Shown piece by piece: positions 16,110-25,553 of a stretch of DNA of 64,000 bases. The translations under genes and the position numbers were made by a program. How positions within the stretch are numbered: the stretch's first letter is position 1; every line of letters begins with the position of its first letter. This DNA comes from Verrucomicrobiaceae bacterium UBA2429 (GTDB lineage: Bacteria; Verrucomicrobiota; Verrucomicrobiia; Verrucomicrobiales; Verrucomicrobiaceae). The notes beneath the pieces are model-generated. The model searched no databases. It was given only the letters and a program-made list of their open reading frames with translations, and was not told the DNA's origin. Location: NCBI GenBank assembly GCA_002343505.1, contig DDQZ01000061.1, positions 66,651 through 130,650 of the forward strand, written 5' to 3'.

Positions 16110-18428
16110 TTATCCAAGATGCATGGGGTCCACATCCCATGTGACGATGATGTCCGCCGGCAGGGTGGTGGCTTTCACCACGGCGCGCAGATGGGCGCAC
16201 AGGGGACGGATGGCGGGGCTGCTCAAGAGGAGCTGGAAGCGGTGCTGGCCGTGCGCGCGGGACAGCGGCGCTGGCGCGGGATGGCCGAGGTAGGCGCCCT
16301 CGGGCAGACCTTCGGCGAGGCGCTTGCGCAGCGTTTGCAGGGTGAACTCGGCCTGCGTTTCATGCGGGCCGCGCGCACTGAGCAGGACGACGTGACTGAA
16401 GGGCGGATAGGCCAGCGCTTTACGCTGCTCCAGCTCCTGATCAGCGTAGCCCTCGTAGTCGTTGTGGCGGCTGAACTGGATGGCCGGGCTGTGCGGGGCG
16501 TGCGTCTGCACGAAGACCTCCCCCTTCACCTCGCCACGCCCGGCGCGCCCGGCCACTTGCACGAGCAGTTGGAAGGTGCGCTCGGCGGCGCGGAAGTCGG
16601 GCAGGTTCAGGGCGGTGTCGGCATTGAGCACGCCGACGAGGGTGACGTTCGGGAAGTCGAGCCCTTTGGCGATCATTTGCGTGCCGATGAGGATGTCGAG
16701 CTTCTGAGCACGGAAGTCGCGCAAGATGTCACGCAGTTGGTTTTTCCGCTGCATGGTGTCGGTGTCCACGCGGGCGCTGCGGGCCAGGGGGAAGACCTCG
16801 CGCACGGCGGCCTCGACGCGCTCGGTGCCGAAGCCGCCGTATTTGAGTCCGGGCTCCTTGCACGCGGGGCATTTCACGGGCGGCACGCGCCGGGCGCCGC
16901 AGATGTGGCAGACGAGGCGGTTGTCCTTTTTATGCAGCGTCATGGGGATGGCGCAGTCCTGGCATTGGACGACCTCGCCGCAGGCCAGGCAGGAGAGGCT
17001 GGTATTGTAGCCGCGGCGGTTGAGGAAAAGAATTGTTTGTTCGCGCTTTTCGAGCCGGTCCGTGATGGCGGCGCGCAGGCGCTGGGAAAGGATGGCGGCA
17101 TTGGCGGCAGAGACCTCGGTGCCCTTTCGCCGCTCCAGGCGCATGTCCACGATGCGGATGAGCGGCATGGATTTGCCATCGGTGCGGCGCGTCATGCGCA
17201 GGAGCTGGTATTTGCCGGCGCGGGCGTTTTGGAAAGACTCCAGGCACGGTGTGGCGGAGCCGAGCAGCACGGCGCAACGCTCCAAATGCCCGCGCACCAC
17301 GGCCACATCCCGCGCGTGGTAGCGCGGCGCGTCCTCCTGCTTGTAGGAGGGCTCGTGCTCCTCGTCCACAATGATGATGCCGACATTCTCCAAAGGCGCG
17401 AAGATGGCGCTGCGCGCGCCGATGACGATCTCGGCGCGGCCTTCATGGATCTTGAACCACTCATCGTGGCGTTCGCCATCGCTGAGGTGGCTGTGGAGCA
17501 CGGCCACGGCGTCTTTTTTGTCGGAGAAGCGGGCTTTGAAACGCTCGATGGTCTGCGGGGTTAGGCTGATCTCGGGCACGAGCACGAGGGCGGTGCGGCC
17601 TTGCTTCAGCACTTCGGCGATGGCCTGCAAATACACCTCCGTTTTGCCGCTGCCGGTGACGCCGTGGAGCAGCAGCGGGCGCGGCGCGGTCTCGCCCGTG
17701 TGGTTCACGGCTTTCAGGACCTCGGCGAGCGCGGCGGTCTGCTCGTCGGTGAGGGTGAGGGCCTGGCTGGGCAGAAAGTCTTCAGTCTGAAAAGGATCAC
17801 GCTCCACGCGCAACTCGCTGCGGGTGATCCAGCCCGCGGCGAGCAGGGGTTTGATAATGGCGGTGGCTCGCGGCAGCTCGCGGCGCAGCTCGCTGAGGGT
17901 GGACTCGCCGCCGCTGGAGCGGAGCTTTTCCAGGATGCGCGCCTGCATGGGCGCGGTGCGGTGGAGTTTGTCGAAGATCTCGGGAGGCGGCTCTTTAGCC
18001 AGCTTCAGGTGGCTGTCGGTGAGAAAGGTCTCGGGCTTTTCCCGGACGGCCTGGGGCAGCATGGTGCGCAGGACGCGGTTCACTGGCACCACATAGTAAC
18101 CGGCGATCCAGTGCGCCAGCTTCAGCAGGCCTGAGGTAAACATGGGCCGTGCGCCGATGAGGGCGCAGATTTCCTTCAAGCGCCCGCCGTGGACGGTCTG
18201 CTCCGGCAGCTCGATGACCACGGCGCGCACGCGCTGGTTTTGCATCGGCACGGTGACGCGCGAGCCGAGGCGGATTTGATCCGCGAGCTTTTCTGGAATG
18301 AGGTAATCCAGCTCCAGCGCGGCTGCGGTCTCGACCTGCACGCGGGCGATTTTTTGCCCTCCCGGCTCGGACACGCCTTCCTCGGGGCCGAAAAGGCCGA
18401 GGTTGGGTGTGTCAGAAGGCGGAGGCAT
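16110..18428 (-). CDS. priA: Primosomal replication-restart helicase PriA
   Basis: 3'-to-5' DNA helicase that rebuilds replication forks. The N-terminal DNA-binding region starts ARVQVETAAALELDYLIP. Helicase motifs are LLLHGVTGSGKTEVYLQ (Walker A), VLVPEISLTPQ, IIVDEEHEPSYKQEDAPRYHARDVA (DEEH box) and the zinc region with four CxxC pairs (CLACGEVVQCQDC, CHICG, CPACKEPG). Late motifs TMQRKNQLRDIL, LIGTQMIAKGLDFPNVTLVGVL and VAGRAGRGEVKGEV complete the set. ATG 18426-18428 (MPPPSDTP) is preferred to the upstream frame starting at 18476. About 771 residues, normal for PriA. Confidence 0.96.
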   Translation of the reverse strand: MPPPSDTPNLGLFGPEEGVSEPGGQKIARVQVETAAALELDYLIPEKLADQIRLGSRVTVPMQNQRVRAVVIELPEQTVHGGRLKEICALIGARPMFTSGLLKLAHWIAGYYVVPVNRVLRTMLPQAVREKPETFLTDSHLKLAKEPPPEIFDKLHRTAPMQARILEKLRSSGGESTLSELRRELPRATAIIKPLLAAGWITRSELRVERDPFQTEDFLPSQALTLTDEQTAALAEVLKAVNHTGETAPRPLLLHGVTGSGKTEVYLQAIAEVLKQGRTALVLVPEISLTPQTIERFKARFSDKKDAVAVLHSHLSDGERHDEWFKIHEGRAEIVIGARSAIFAPLENVGIIIVDEEHEPSYKQEDAPRYHARDVAVVRGHLERCAVLLGSATPCLESFQNARAGKYQLLRMTRRTDGKSMPLIRIVDMRLERRKGTEVSAANAAILSQRLRAAITDRLEKREQTILFLNRRGYNTSLSCLACGEVVQCQDCAIPMTLHKKDNRLVCHICGARRVPPVKCPACKEPGLKYGGFGTERVEAAVREVFPLARSARVDTDTMQRKNQLRDILRDFRAQKLDILIGTQMIAKGLDFPNVTLVGVLNADTALNLPDFRAAERTFQLLVQVAGRAGRGEVKGEVFVQTHAPHSPAIQFSRHNDYEGYADQELEQRKALAYPPFSHVVLLSARGPHETQAEFTLQTLRKRLAEGLPEGAYLGHPAPAPLSRAHGQHRFQLLLSSPAIRPLCAHLRAVVKATTLPADIIVTWDVDPMHLG

Positions 18429-18505
18429 GGCGGGGTGTGTCAGTCGGAGAGTGTGTGCGGCGGTGAAGCCGGGCACATGACAGCGCGCGCCATCAACTCC
18501 TCAAC

Positions 18506-19909
18506 TCACTCTTTATCTCCGCCATCCTCGTTCCGCGCAAGCCGGCGCTTGAAATGTAGCTGCTGGACGCGGCGCGCGTCAGCGCGCGTGGTGATGACAT
18601 CGTAGCTCTCGATGACCACAGTCTCGCCAATCCTGGGCAAATGGCCGAGGAGATGGGTGACGTAGCCGCCGATGGTGGTGACCTCGTCGCTCTCGATATT
18701 GATGCCGGCCTGCTCGGCCAGTTCGTAAAGGTTGAGCGTGCCTTCGACGACGAATTCATCATCATTGACGCGGCGGAACTCGCTGGTCTCGTGGTCAAAC
18801 TCGTCCTGAATGTCACCAACGATCTCCTCAATGACGTTGTCGAGCGTGACAATTCCCACCGTGCCTCCGTACTCGTCAACCGCCAGGGCGATGTGAACGT
18901 GCTTGTCGAGGAAGAAGCGCAGGAGCTTGTCTATTGGCATCATCTCCGGAACCATCGGCAGGTCGCGCTTGACGCCGCGCAGATCGGCGCCGGACTTGCC
19001 GACCAAGCCGAGGAGATCCTTGATGTGAATGAGGCCGATGCTTTGGTCGAGGTGGCCTTCGACGAGCGGATAACGGGTGTGCTTGTGCTGGATGGCGGCG
19101 GCGAGACTGGCCTCGAAGCTGTCGTCCGCGTCAAGGCAGACGACCTGGTTGCGCGGCGTCATCACATCCCGCACGCAGCGGTCGTTGAGCGCCAGGGTGT
19201 TGAGCAGGATGTCCTTCTCCGTGTCGGTGACCTCGTCGGACTCGCTGCTGGCGGCGACGATGTGGCGGAGCTCCTCCTCAGAGTGGGCCAGCTCGCTTTC
19301 AGAGGCGGGTTCGAGACGGAAGAGCACCTTCAAGAGCCAGTTGGCGGTCCCATTCAGCACCCAGATGGCGGGCTTGAAGACGATGTAAAAAAAATGCAGC
19401 GGCCTGCTGATGGCGAGCGTGGTGGGCAGGGCCTTGCGGATGGCGAGCGACTTCGGCATCAATTCGCCGAGGATGACGTGCAGATAGGTGATGAAACCGA
19501 AGCCGATGCCGATGGAGACGGAGGAGATGACCGTGTCACTCGTGATGCCCAGCTTCCACATCAAGGGCTGGATGATGCGCGCGAGGTAAGGCTCGCCAAT
19601 CATGCCGAGCGCGATGCTTGCGATGGTGATGCCAAGCTGGGTGGCGGAGAGATAACCGTCGAGGTTTTTGATCTCGGCGCGCGCGGTCACGGCGGCGCGG
19701 TTCCCCTCGTCGGCGAGCGCGTCGAGCTGGGTGCCGCGCACTTTGACGATGGCAAACTCGGCGGCGACGAAGAAAGCGTTCAACAGCACGAAAAAGAGCA
19801 CCAGGGCTGCGGACCAGGCCACCTCGCCCGCAGTCAGGTTCCACTCATGCAGCACCTCGTGCGAACCGCCCAGGGCTAGCACAGGGATTGGATGATGGAG
19901 CAGGTTCAT
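18506..19909 (-). CDS. CNNM/CorC (HlyC) family membrane protein with CBS domains
   Basis: 467 residues. The N-terminal CNNM (DUF21) transmembrane domain spans about 25-200, with AALVLFFVLLNAFFVAAEFAIVKVR and LGITIASIALGMIGEP as typical segments. A CBS pair follows (VRDVMTPRNQVVCLD; HKHTRYPLVEG; AVDEYGGTVGIVTLDNVIEEIVGDIQDEFD), then a CorC_HlyC domain ending near the C-terminus. Members transport or regulate Mg2+/Co2+ or act as exporters; the substrate is unknown. ATG 19907-19909 (MNLLHHPIP) is chosen, since the open frame upstream to 20086 has no family similarity. The gene ends 77 bp from the priA start and may share its transcript. Confidence 0.9.
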   Translation of the reverse strand: MNLLHHPIPVLALGGSHEVLHEWNLTAGEVAWSAALVLFFVLLNAFFVAAEFAIVKVRGTQLDALADEGNRAAVTARAEIKNLDGYLSATQLGITIASIALGMIGEPYLARIIQPLMWKLGITSDTVISSVSIGIGFGFITYLHVILGELMPKSLAIRKALPTTLAISRPLHFFYIVFKPAIWVLNGTANWLLKVLFRLEPASESELAHSEEELRHIVAASSESDEVTDTEKDILLNTLALNDRCVRDVMTPRNQVVCLDADDSFEASLAAAIQHKHTRYPLVEGHLDQSIGLIHIKDLLGLVGKSGADLRGVKRDLPMVPEMMPIDKLLRFFLDKHVHIALAVDEYGGTVGIVTLDNVIEEIVGDIQDEFDHETSEFRRVNDDEFVVEGTLNLYELAEQAGINIESDEVTTIGGYVTHLLGHLPRIGETVVIESYDVITTRADARRVQQLHFKRRLARNEDGGDKE

Positions 19910-19947
19910 TCCTTGGTGGGCGGCTCGTGGACGGTGATTTCGCCGGG

Positions 19948-20199
19948 CTAAAGACGCTCGTAGGAGCCGTCGCAGCGTTTTTCGAGAATGGTAAACCCGG
20001 CCTTTTTGGCGTCCGTGACGGACAGCGGCCTGGTGATCACCGGTGTGTTGAAAGTGCTGACCAATTTTTTCACCGGCTGCCTGCACAATGGACAGTGCGC
20101 GAGCGCAGGCCTGGACATGGGGCGCCTCAAATCAAAACCCCTCCTGCAGGAGGGGCATCCTTTTTCCGGGTCTTCGGCGATGTAGGAATAGGTGGGCAT
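19948..20199 (-). CDS. FmdB-type zinc-ribbon protein
   Basis: An 83-residue zinc-ribbon protein beginning MPTYSYIAEDPEKGCPSC, with CPSC and HCPLC forming the four zinc ligands (CxxC...CxxC). The remainder, GFTILEKRCDGSYERL, is typical of FmdB-like small proteins. The family was named for a formamidase regulator, but most members are of unknown role. Start at ATG 20199 agrees with family starts; a GTG at 20214 would add five residues. It lies between rpsN and the CorC-type gene on the same strand. Confidence 0.85.
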   Translation of the reverse strand: MPTYSYIAEDPEKGCPSCRRGFDLRRPMSRPALAHCPLCRQPVKKLVSTFNTPVITRPLSVTDAKKAGFTILEKRCDGSYERL

Positions 20200-20268
20200 G
20201 TCGGAAGCGCTCACACCCTCCGCAGCGCACCCGGGGGAGGCATGTCCCTGAATGCGCGGGGCAAAACC

Positions 20269-20538
20269 TTACCAACTGGATTTGGTGACGCCGGGAATAA
20301 GCCCGGCGAGTGCGCACTCGCGGAAAGTGAGGCGGGACATCTGGAAGCGGCGCATGTAGGCGCGGCGGCGGCCGGAGACGCGGCAGCGGTTGGTGAGACG
20401 CGTGGGGCTGGCGTCGCGGGGGAGCATGGACAGGCCGACATAGTCGCCCTGCGCTTTCAGCTCCGCGCGGAGCTTCGCGTATTTATTGACGGTCTTTTGT
20501 TTGCGCTTTTCGCGCTCGATCCAAGCTGTTTTTGCCAT
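20269..20538 (-). CDS. rpsN: 30S ribosomal protein S14 (zinc-independent form)
   Basis: 89 residues, starting [17 protein letters not shown] and containing [43 protein letters not shown] and a C-terminal KSSW, all canonical for the long S14 paralogue. The zinc-binding CxxC...CxxC of the short form is absent. The gene stands alone, not in the ribosomal spc operon; separate S14 copies of this kind are often induced or maintained under zinc limitation, but whether a zinc-type copy exists elsewhere is unknown. ATG 20536-20538 is chosen over the GCC-preceded extension. Confidence 0.95.
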   Translation of the reverse strand: MAKTAWIEREKRKQKTVNKYAKLRAELKAQGDYVGLSMLPRDASPTRLTNRCRVSGRRRAYMRRFQMSRLTFRECALAGLIPGVTKSSW

Positions 20539-20628
20539 AGGGGCGGCCAAATTGCCCCATCCGACCCCGCGCGCAAGAGAAAATTTCCACTGGCAAAGCC
20601 CGGCATCCTATCCTATCACAAACCCACT

Positions 20629-20706
20629 ATGCTGTTTGGAATGTTCATCGCCGCCGGTTTTCTGCTCCTGGGTGTCGTCGTTTTCACCTTTTTACAGAAG
20701 GCCTGA
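20629..20706 (+). CDS. Candidate 25-residue single-pass membrane microprotein
   Basis: A short open frame with ATG at 20629 and TGA at 20704-20706 encodes MLFGMFIAAGFLLLGVVVFT followed by a short polar tail FLQKA. Almost the whole chain is hydrophobic and long enough for one membrane span, with a lysine near the C-terminus. It sits in the gap between rpsN (leftward) and the SixA-like gene (leftward), on the opposite strand. No strong ribosome-binding site is visible. It could be chance; the support is only its composition and lone position. Confidence 0.35.
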   Translation: MLFGMFIAAGFLLLGVVVFTFLQKA

Positions 20707-20721
20707 GTCGGCGTGCCGGCA

Positions 20722-21312
20722 TCAACCCGCTGATTCGAGGCCCATGTCAGGCTTGGAAATACCGGCATACAAGCCTGGAAATCGGCGCTCCAGGGCTTTG
20801 GGCGTGACGTAGCCGATGAGCTGGGCCTCGTTCCAATCCACCAGACCCCAGTAGGCATGCGGCAGGGCCATGATGACGGCTGTGCAGGTGGGCATGCGCG
20901 GCACATGCGCGCGGGCCAGGATGCGCTCGGCGAACTCGTGCATCCCCGGATTGTGCCCGAACAACACGGCATGAGCCTTGTCCTCCTCCAGTTCGCGCAC
21001 GATCTCCAGCAACCGCTGCGCCGGCGCCAGATACATCCGCGAGTCCAGCCGCAACGCCTCCACCGGCAAGGCGAAGTGCTCCCTCATGATCTGGGCTGTG
21101 GTCAATGCGCGCAGGGCGGTGCTGGTCACCAGCAAATCGGGCGAAGGCAGCAGTGGGGGTGTCTCCCCGCCACCGAAATAAGTGTGGCGCAGAAAAGACC
21201 CGACCGCAGGCGCCGCGCGCAGACCGCGCTCGTTCAGCGGACGATCATGATCCGCCAAGCCGGATTGCTCCCAGCTTGATTTGGCATGACGGATGACGGT
21301 CAGGTATTTCAT
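20722..21312 (-). CDS. SixA-like phosphohistidine phosphatase
   Basis: 196-residue member of the histidine phosphatase superfamily. The N-terminal catalytic motif is RHAKSSW (His nucleophile) followed by DHDRPLNERG. A second active-site stretch is LLVTSTALRALTTAQIM, and the late histidine is in VLFGHNPGMHEF. This pattern matches SixA, which dephosphorylates His-phosphotransfer domains, although small-molecule substrates are possible. ATG 21310-21312 (MKYLTVIRHAK) fits; the longer frame upstream has no family support. Confidence 0.88.
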   Translation of the reverse strand: MKYLTVIRHAKSSWEQSGLADHDRPLNERGLRAAPAVGSFLRHTYFGGGETPPLLPSPDLLVTSTALRALTTAQIMREHFALPVEALRLDSRMYLAPAQRLLEIVRELEEDKAHAVLFGHNPGMHEFAERILARAHVPRMPTCTAVIMALPHAYWGLVDWNEAQLIGYVTPKALERRFPGLYAGISKPDMGLESAG

Positions 21313-21461
21313 GAAAAAGCGCCGTCCGTCGCATGACGAGGGGCGGGTGTCAAACCATCTGCAGACGCGGTCATGACGGGAAAAAAGTTCGGGCAAGGAC
21401 GGCCGGGCATCGAATCGCCCTTGCTCAAAATGCCATGAGATTCTAGTTTATCTAGTAAGTA

Positions 21462-22457
21462 ATGATTATTTGTCTCGAAACATCCATCCTCGGTGGTCAC
21501 CTTTCCAATGAAGTCCCTGGTCTGATCACGGGATCCCTGCATCTGGCCGGAAGCAGACAGCCAGTCCAAGTCGAGTTGGCGGGCAATTTTTGCCGGGACA
21601 TCGCCGGCTGCCGTGTGGACCTGCACAACCCGCTGCCCGACGCGGACCTGGATGACGTGGCATGGGTGTCACCTCTGCAATCGGGCTTTTCAGGTGTCAT
21701 GACAGCCTCTTATCGAGTGGTCAAAATGCCCCGTCGGCGCAGTGCCGGAGGCAAAAAACTGGAGGCGCCCGCCGGTCTGAAAAATCTCCTGTTCATGGAA
21801 TGGTTCAACAAGCAAGGCCAGCGGCTGCTCATCCAGTCCTGGCAGATCCAGGTCCGCGTGGGCGCCCCGTGCTGGAAAATGAGCGCGGAGGAGGAGTCTG
21901 CCATGCTTCGTCAGGCGCGGACCCGGCGAAAGCACTTCCTGCTCAACCAGCGCGAAGACGGCGGCTCGCAGGATGCGTTGCTGGCCCCCGGACTGGCTGA
22001 CCCCTTTGAACCCCACGACCTGCGTGGAAATCCCTTTGACACCCTGCCGGAGAATCTGCCTACCCGGGAAAAAGAGTCGAAAAGTGGAGGTATAGACCCC
22101 GCAGCCCGAGCCGCGACACTGCATGAGGAGTTGCGCCGGTTCGGAAACCTTCTGGATCCTGTCGTGACTCCATCAGTTCGCCCCGCGATGATCCAGCTTC
22201 TCTCCACCGTGGCCGACCTTGCCGTCCACCTCATGCATGCGTTGAGGCATTTCAAGCCCGGACATCCCGTGCATGGCAGGCACCTGGTCGTGGACCTGGA
22301 GCAATCCCTGCCGCTCTTCGGGGCGGCGCTCAACTCCGTGGACAAACTGGCGTCCACACCCTCCATGGAGGCGCAGCGGCAATGGCTCGCGCGGGTGCAG
22401 GCCGGCCTGCTGGGCATCGAACTGCGGATGCGCGAGCTGCTCAGTTTGATCAGATAA
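21462..22457 (+). CDS. Conserved-looking hypothetical protein
   Basis: 331 residues, not recognised. Composition is soluble, with no signal peptide or membrane segment. The N-terminal third (LETSILGGHLSNEVPGLITG...VELAGNFCRDIAG) is beta-rich; the C-terminal third (about 215-331) is helical and Leu/Arg/His-rich with LATVADLAVHLMHALRHF-like segments that suggest a helical bundle. GC-rich codon use and the length argue that the frame is real. It is divergent from the SixA-like gene, with about 150 bp between them, and followed on the same strand by an outer-membrane efflux protein. Confidence 0.7.
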   Translation: MIICLETSILGGHLSNEVPGLITGSLHLAGSRQPVQVELAGNFCRDIAGCRVDLHNPLPDADLDDVAWVSPLQSGFSGVMTASYRVVKMPRRRSAGGKKLEAPAGLKNLLFMEWFNKQGQRLLIQSWQIQVRVGAPCWKMSAEEESAMLRQARTRRKHFLLNQREDGGSQDALLAPGLADPFEPHDLRGNPFDTLPENLPTREKESKSGGIDPAARAATLHEELRRFGNLLDPVVTPSVRPAMIQLLSTVADLAVHLMHALRHFKPGHPVHGRHLVVDLEQSLPLFGAALNSVDKLASTPSMEAQRQWLARVQAGLLGIELRMRELLSLIR

Positions 22458-22590
22458 GCTTTTGCGCCCAGCCACCGGCTGCTTTGGGCACGGTCGGGTC
22501 CTCGCTCGGAGCCCGCCATGCACCGGGCAGGGCACACAGCATGACTCGGCTAGGTTGACCCAGGGAACAATCAGCGTAGATGAGGCCGCC

Positions 22591-24009
22591 ATGATCCATC
22601 TCCGCCCACGTCATGTCTCATGCCTGCTGTGCAGCATGGCACTGGCCTCATGCGCGCTGCTGCCGCCTCTGGGCAGCCGGCGCATGGCGGAGGATGTGAG
22701 CTCGTTAAAGGGGAAAGCTCCAGAAAAATGGTCCGTGCTGCCCTCCCTGCCGGAAAGAGAATCCACCGGCTGGCTGGCCGATTTCAATTCGCCCAAACTC
22801 CAGTCGCTCGTATCCAGGGCCATCCAGGCGAACCCGGATTTGAAGGCCGCCGCAGCCCGTGTCCGCCAGGCGAGGGCGCAAACCATGGAGGCGGGCGCGG
22901 CCCTTTTCCCAGCCGTTGCCGGCAGCTTCAATGCCGCGCGCAGCCAAACCCCGGCCGACCAGCGTTTCTCAGGGCTGGCCTTCATCAACAATCGCTTCCG
23001 CCTGCCGCTCAACGTCTCCTGGGAGGCGGACTTCTGGGGTCGCGTGGCCGACGAGCGCCGCGCCGCGAAAGCCGGCGCCCAGGCGGCTGAGGAGTCCTAC
23101 CATGCGGCACGCCTTTCCCTCGCCGCCAGCACAGTCAATGCCGCCATCACCCTGGCGGAAGCCCGCTCCCAGGCAAACCTGGCCGCGCAGGATCTTCGCA
23201 CGCGCCGGGTGCAGCTCGCCATCCTCGAAAAGCAGCTCGACCGCGGCCTTGATCCCGAACGCGCCGCGCTCGACCTCTCCCTAAGCCGGGCCGATCTGGC
23301 ACGCGCCGAGTCCGCCTTTCAGCAAAGCCGCGCATCGGCTGACCAAGCCGCCCGGGCGCTCGAAACCCTGCTCGGTGGCTATCCGGCAGGGACAGAACCA
23401 GGCCTCGACACCCTGCCTGCCCTAAAGCGGAATGTGCCCGCCGGCCTGCCCTCGGAGATGCTTCTGCGCCGGCCCGACATCCGCGCGGCCGAGCGCCGCC
23501 TGGCAGCCGCGCTGGGCACGGAAAGCGCGGCCAAAAAAGCTTTCCTCCCCAGCTTCCGCATGACGGGTGATTATGGCCGCACCACCCAGTTTCTCGACAC
23601 CCTGCTCACTCCTGAGACAGCTTTCTGGAGCATCGCGGGCAGCACCACGCAATCCTTCTTCCAGGGCGGGCGCGTTCTCGCCGCCGCGCGCGCAGCCCGC
23701 GCCCGTTACGATGAGCTGCTTCACGCCTATGAGGCCGGCGCATTGACCGCTTTTCGCGAAGTCGAAACCGCGCTGGCGGCGGAGCAGTTCCTCAACGACC
23801 AAGCCGCGGCCCTCTCCCGCGCCGCCAGCGAGGCCGAAACAGCCGAGCGCCTCGCACTCGGCCAGTATGAGAGGGGCCTCACTCCAGCACTTACACTTCT
23901 CGACGCCCGCCAGCGCGCCTTTGACGCGCGCAGCGCCCTGCTCGCCATCCAGGCCCGGAGCCTGCGCAACCGCGCCGACCTCCATCTGGCTCTCGGTGGC
24001 GAATTTTAA
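22591..24009 (+). CDS. TolC/OprM (NodT)-like outer-membrane lipoprotein
   Basis: 472 residues. The lipobox is LASC (MALASCALLPP), so it is a predicted outer-membrane lipoprotein. Two OEP repeats with long helical coiled segments follow: an N-terminal half with ADFNSPKLQSLVSRAIQANPDLKAAAARV, and a second half with MLLRRPDIRAAERRLAAAL and ERGLTPALTLLDARQRAF. The family forms the outer channel of RND-type efflux or type I secretion. No RND pump or adaptor gene is next to it, so it is an orphan channel here. ATG 22591 gives the lipoprotein signal; the upstream frame from 22462 does not. Confidence 0.88.
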   Translation: MIHLRPRHVSCLLCSMALASCALLPPLGSRRMAEDVSSLKGKAPEKWSVLPSLPERESTGWLADFNSPKLQSLVSRAIQANPDLKAAAARVRQARAQTMEAGAALFPAVAGSFNAARSQTPADQRFSGLAFINNRFRLPLNVSWEADFWGRVADERRAAKAGAQAAEESYHAARLSLAASTVNAAITLAEARSQANLAAQDLRTRRVQLAILEKQLDRGLDPERAALDLSLSRADLARAESAFQQSRASADQAARALETLLGGYPAGTEPGLDTLPALKRNVPAGLPSEMLLRRPDIRAAERRLAAALGTESAAKKAFLPSFRMTGDYGRTTQFLDTLLTPETAFWSIAGSTTQSFFQGGRVLAAARAARARYDELLHAYEAGALTAFREVETALAAEQFLNDQAAALSRAASEAETAERLALGQYERGLTPALTLLDARQRAFDARSALLAIQARSLRNRADLHLALGGEF

Positions 24010-24085
24010 TCCAGTCGTGGATGCCGGATAGCCGCCGGTGGCTTTTGCCCGGCAAGGACGCGCCGCGCGCCGCGTCTTTCATTTC

Positions 24086-25489
24086 ATGCGCCAGTTCCTC
24101 GCACTCCTTCTTCTTTGCGGTTCCATTACCCAGGCCCAGCCGCCAAACCTCCTCATCATCCTCGCCGACGACTGCACTTACAACGACCTCCCGGTCTATG
24201 GCGGACAAAACGCGCGCACTCCGAACCTCGACCGCCTCGCCGCCGACGGACTGACCTTTAACAAAGCCTACGTCACCGCCGCCATGTGCCAGCCCTGCCG
24301 CGCGGAGCTTTACACCGGCCAGCATCCCATGCGCAACGGCTGCGCCTGGAACCACAGCGCCAGCCGCCCGGGCACGTTGAGCCTGCCGCAGCACCTCGCC
24401 CCGGCGGGTTACCGCACCGGCATCGCAGGCAAGGTGCATGTGCTGCCCGCGGAGAGCTATCCTTTTGAAAACGTCCCCGGCTTCGACCCCAACTGCGTCC
24501 GCTCGCCCACGGAAGCCCACGATCTCGCCGGTGTCCGTGACTTCATCACCCGCGACAAAAAACAGCCCTTCTGCCTCGTCGTCGCCCTCACCGAGCCGCA
24601 TGTGCCCTGGGTCATGGGCGATGCCTCGGAGTATCCGCCCAAAAAACTCAAGCTGCCGCCCAACATCGCCGACACACCGAAGACGCGGCAGGACTTCGCC
24701 GCTTACCTCGCCGAGATCACCTACATGGACGGGCAAGTCGGCGAAATCCTCGCCACCCTGGAGCAAAGCGGGGCCGCGCAGGACACGCTCGTCCTTTTCA
24801 GCAGCGAGCAGGGATCACAATTCCCCGGCAACAAATGGACCTGCTGGGACACCGGTCTGCACACCGCCCTCATCGCCCGCTGGCCTGGAAAAATCGCGCC
24901 CGGCACTCGCACCGATGCCCTCGTGCAGTATGCCGATGTGGCGCCCACCCTGCTCGACCTCGCCGGTCTGAAAACAAATCACCCCTTTGACGGCCAAAGT
25001 TTCGCCGTCGTGCTGCGCGGAGAAAAAAACACGCACCGCGACTTCGCCTACGGCGCCCACAACAACATCCCCGAAGGCAACGCATACCCGGTGCGCACCG
25101 TCAGCGACGGCGAGTGGCGCTACATCCGCAACCTCGCGCCCGACGAAATTTACATCGAGAAGCATCTCATGGGCCAGCTCGGCGGCAGCGCCGCGCACAA
25201 CGCCTACTGGCCCACCTGGATGGCCACCGCCTTCGACCATCCGCGCACTTATCAGCTCGTGAAGCGCTACCTCCGCCGGCCCGCCGAGGAGCTATATCAC
25301 ACCGCCTCCGATCCCGGCGAAATGAAAAACCTCGCCGGCAGCGCCGAGCACGCCGCCATCCAGGCCAAACTCAGCGCCGAGCTTGACCGCTGGCTCGCCG
25401 AGCAGGGCGACCCCGGCCTGCCGCAGGACACCCATGAAAGCCATCAGGCCGCCAAACGCGGCGAGCATCGATTCTTCCCGAAGCCCTGA
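24086..25489 (+). CDS. Secreted type I sulfatase (formylglycine-dependent)
   Basis: 467 residues with a signal peptide (MRQFLALLLLCGSITQAQ). The formylglycine motif is Cys68-Gln-Pro-Cys-Arg72, matching CxPxR, with the metal-binding ILADDC at 25-30. Later motifs include HVPWVMG, TALIARWPGK and a C-terminal region with GEWRYIRNL. It removes sulfate esters from sulfated glycans, and the sequence looks closest to the heparan N-sulfatase/S1_8-like group, although that is only an impression. The nearby sulfatase at 35648 has the formylglycine Cys at the same residue number, 68, and shares the same domain plan. No sulfatase-maturing enzyme is in the window. Confidence 0.9.
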   Translation: MRQFLALLLLCGSITQAQPPNLLIILADDCTYNDLPVYGGQNARTPNLDRLAADGLTFNKAYVTAAMCQPCRAELYTGQHPMRNGCAWNHSASRPGTLSLPQHLAPAGYRTGIAGKVHVLPAESYPFENVPGFDPNCVRSPTEAHDLAGVRDFITRDKKQPFCLVVALTEPHVPWVMGDASEYPPKKLKLPPNIADTPKTRQDFAAYLAEITYMDGQVGEILATLEQSGAAQDTLVLFSSEQGSQFPGNKWTCWDTGLHTALIARWPGKIAPGTRTDALVQYADVAPTLLDLAGLKTNHPFDGQSFAVVLRGEKNTHRDFAYGAHNNIPEGNAYPVRTVSDGEWRYIRNLAPDEIYIEKHLMGQLGGSAAHNAYWPTWMATAFDHPRTYQLVKRYLRRPAEELYHTASDPGEMKNLAGSAEHAAIQAKLSAELDRWLAEQGDPGLPQDTHESHQAAKRGEHRFFPKP

Positions 25490-25553
25490 GCCAGTCGCTT
25501 TCGCGAAAAGAATACCTGCACAACCCGGCGGCGGTCATGCGTTCATCCAGCGC

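Noticed and set aside
21313..21461. Strong sigma-70 promoter in the SixA-like/hypothetical divergent gap
   Set aside because: Only vague -35/-10-like words (TTGCTC, TAGTTT) with uncertain spacing were seen.
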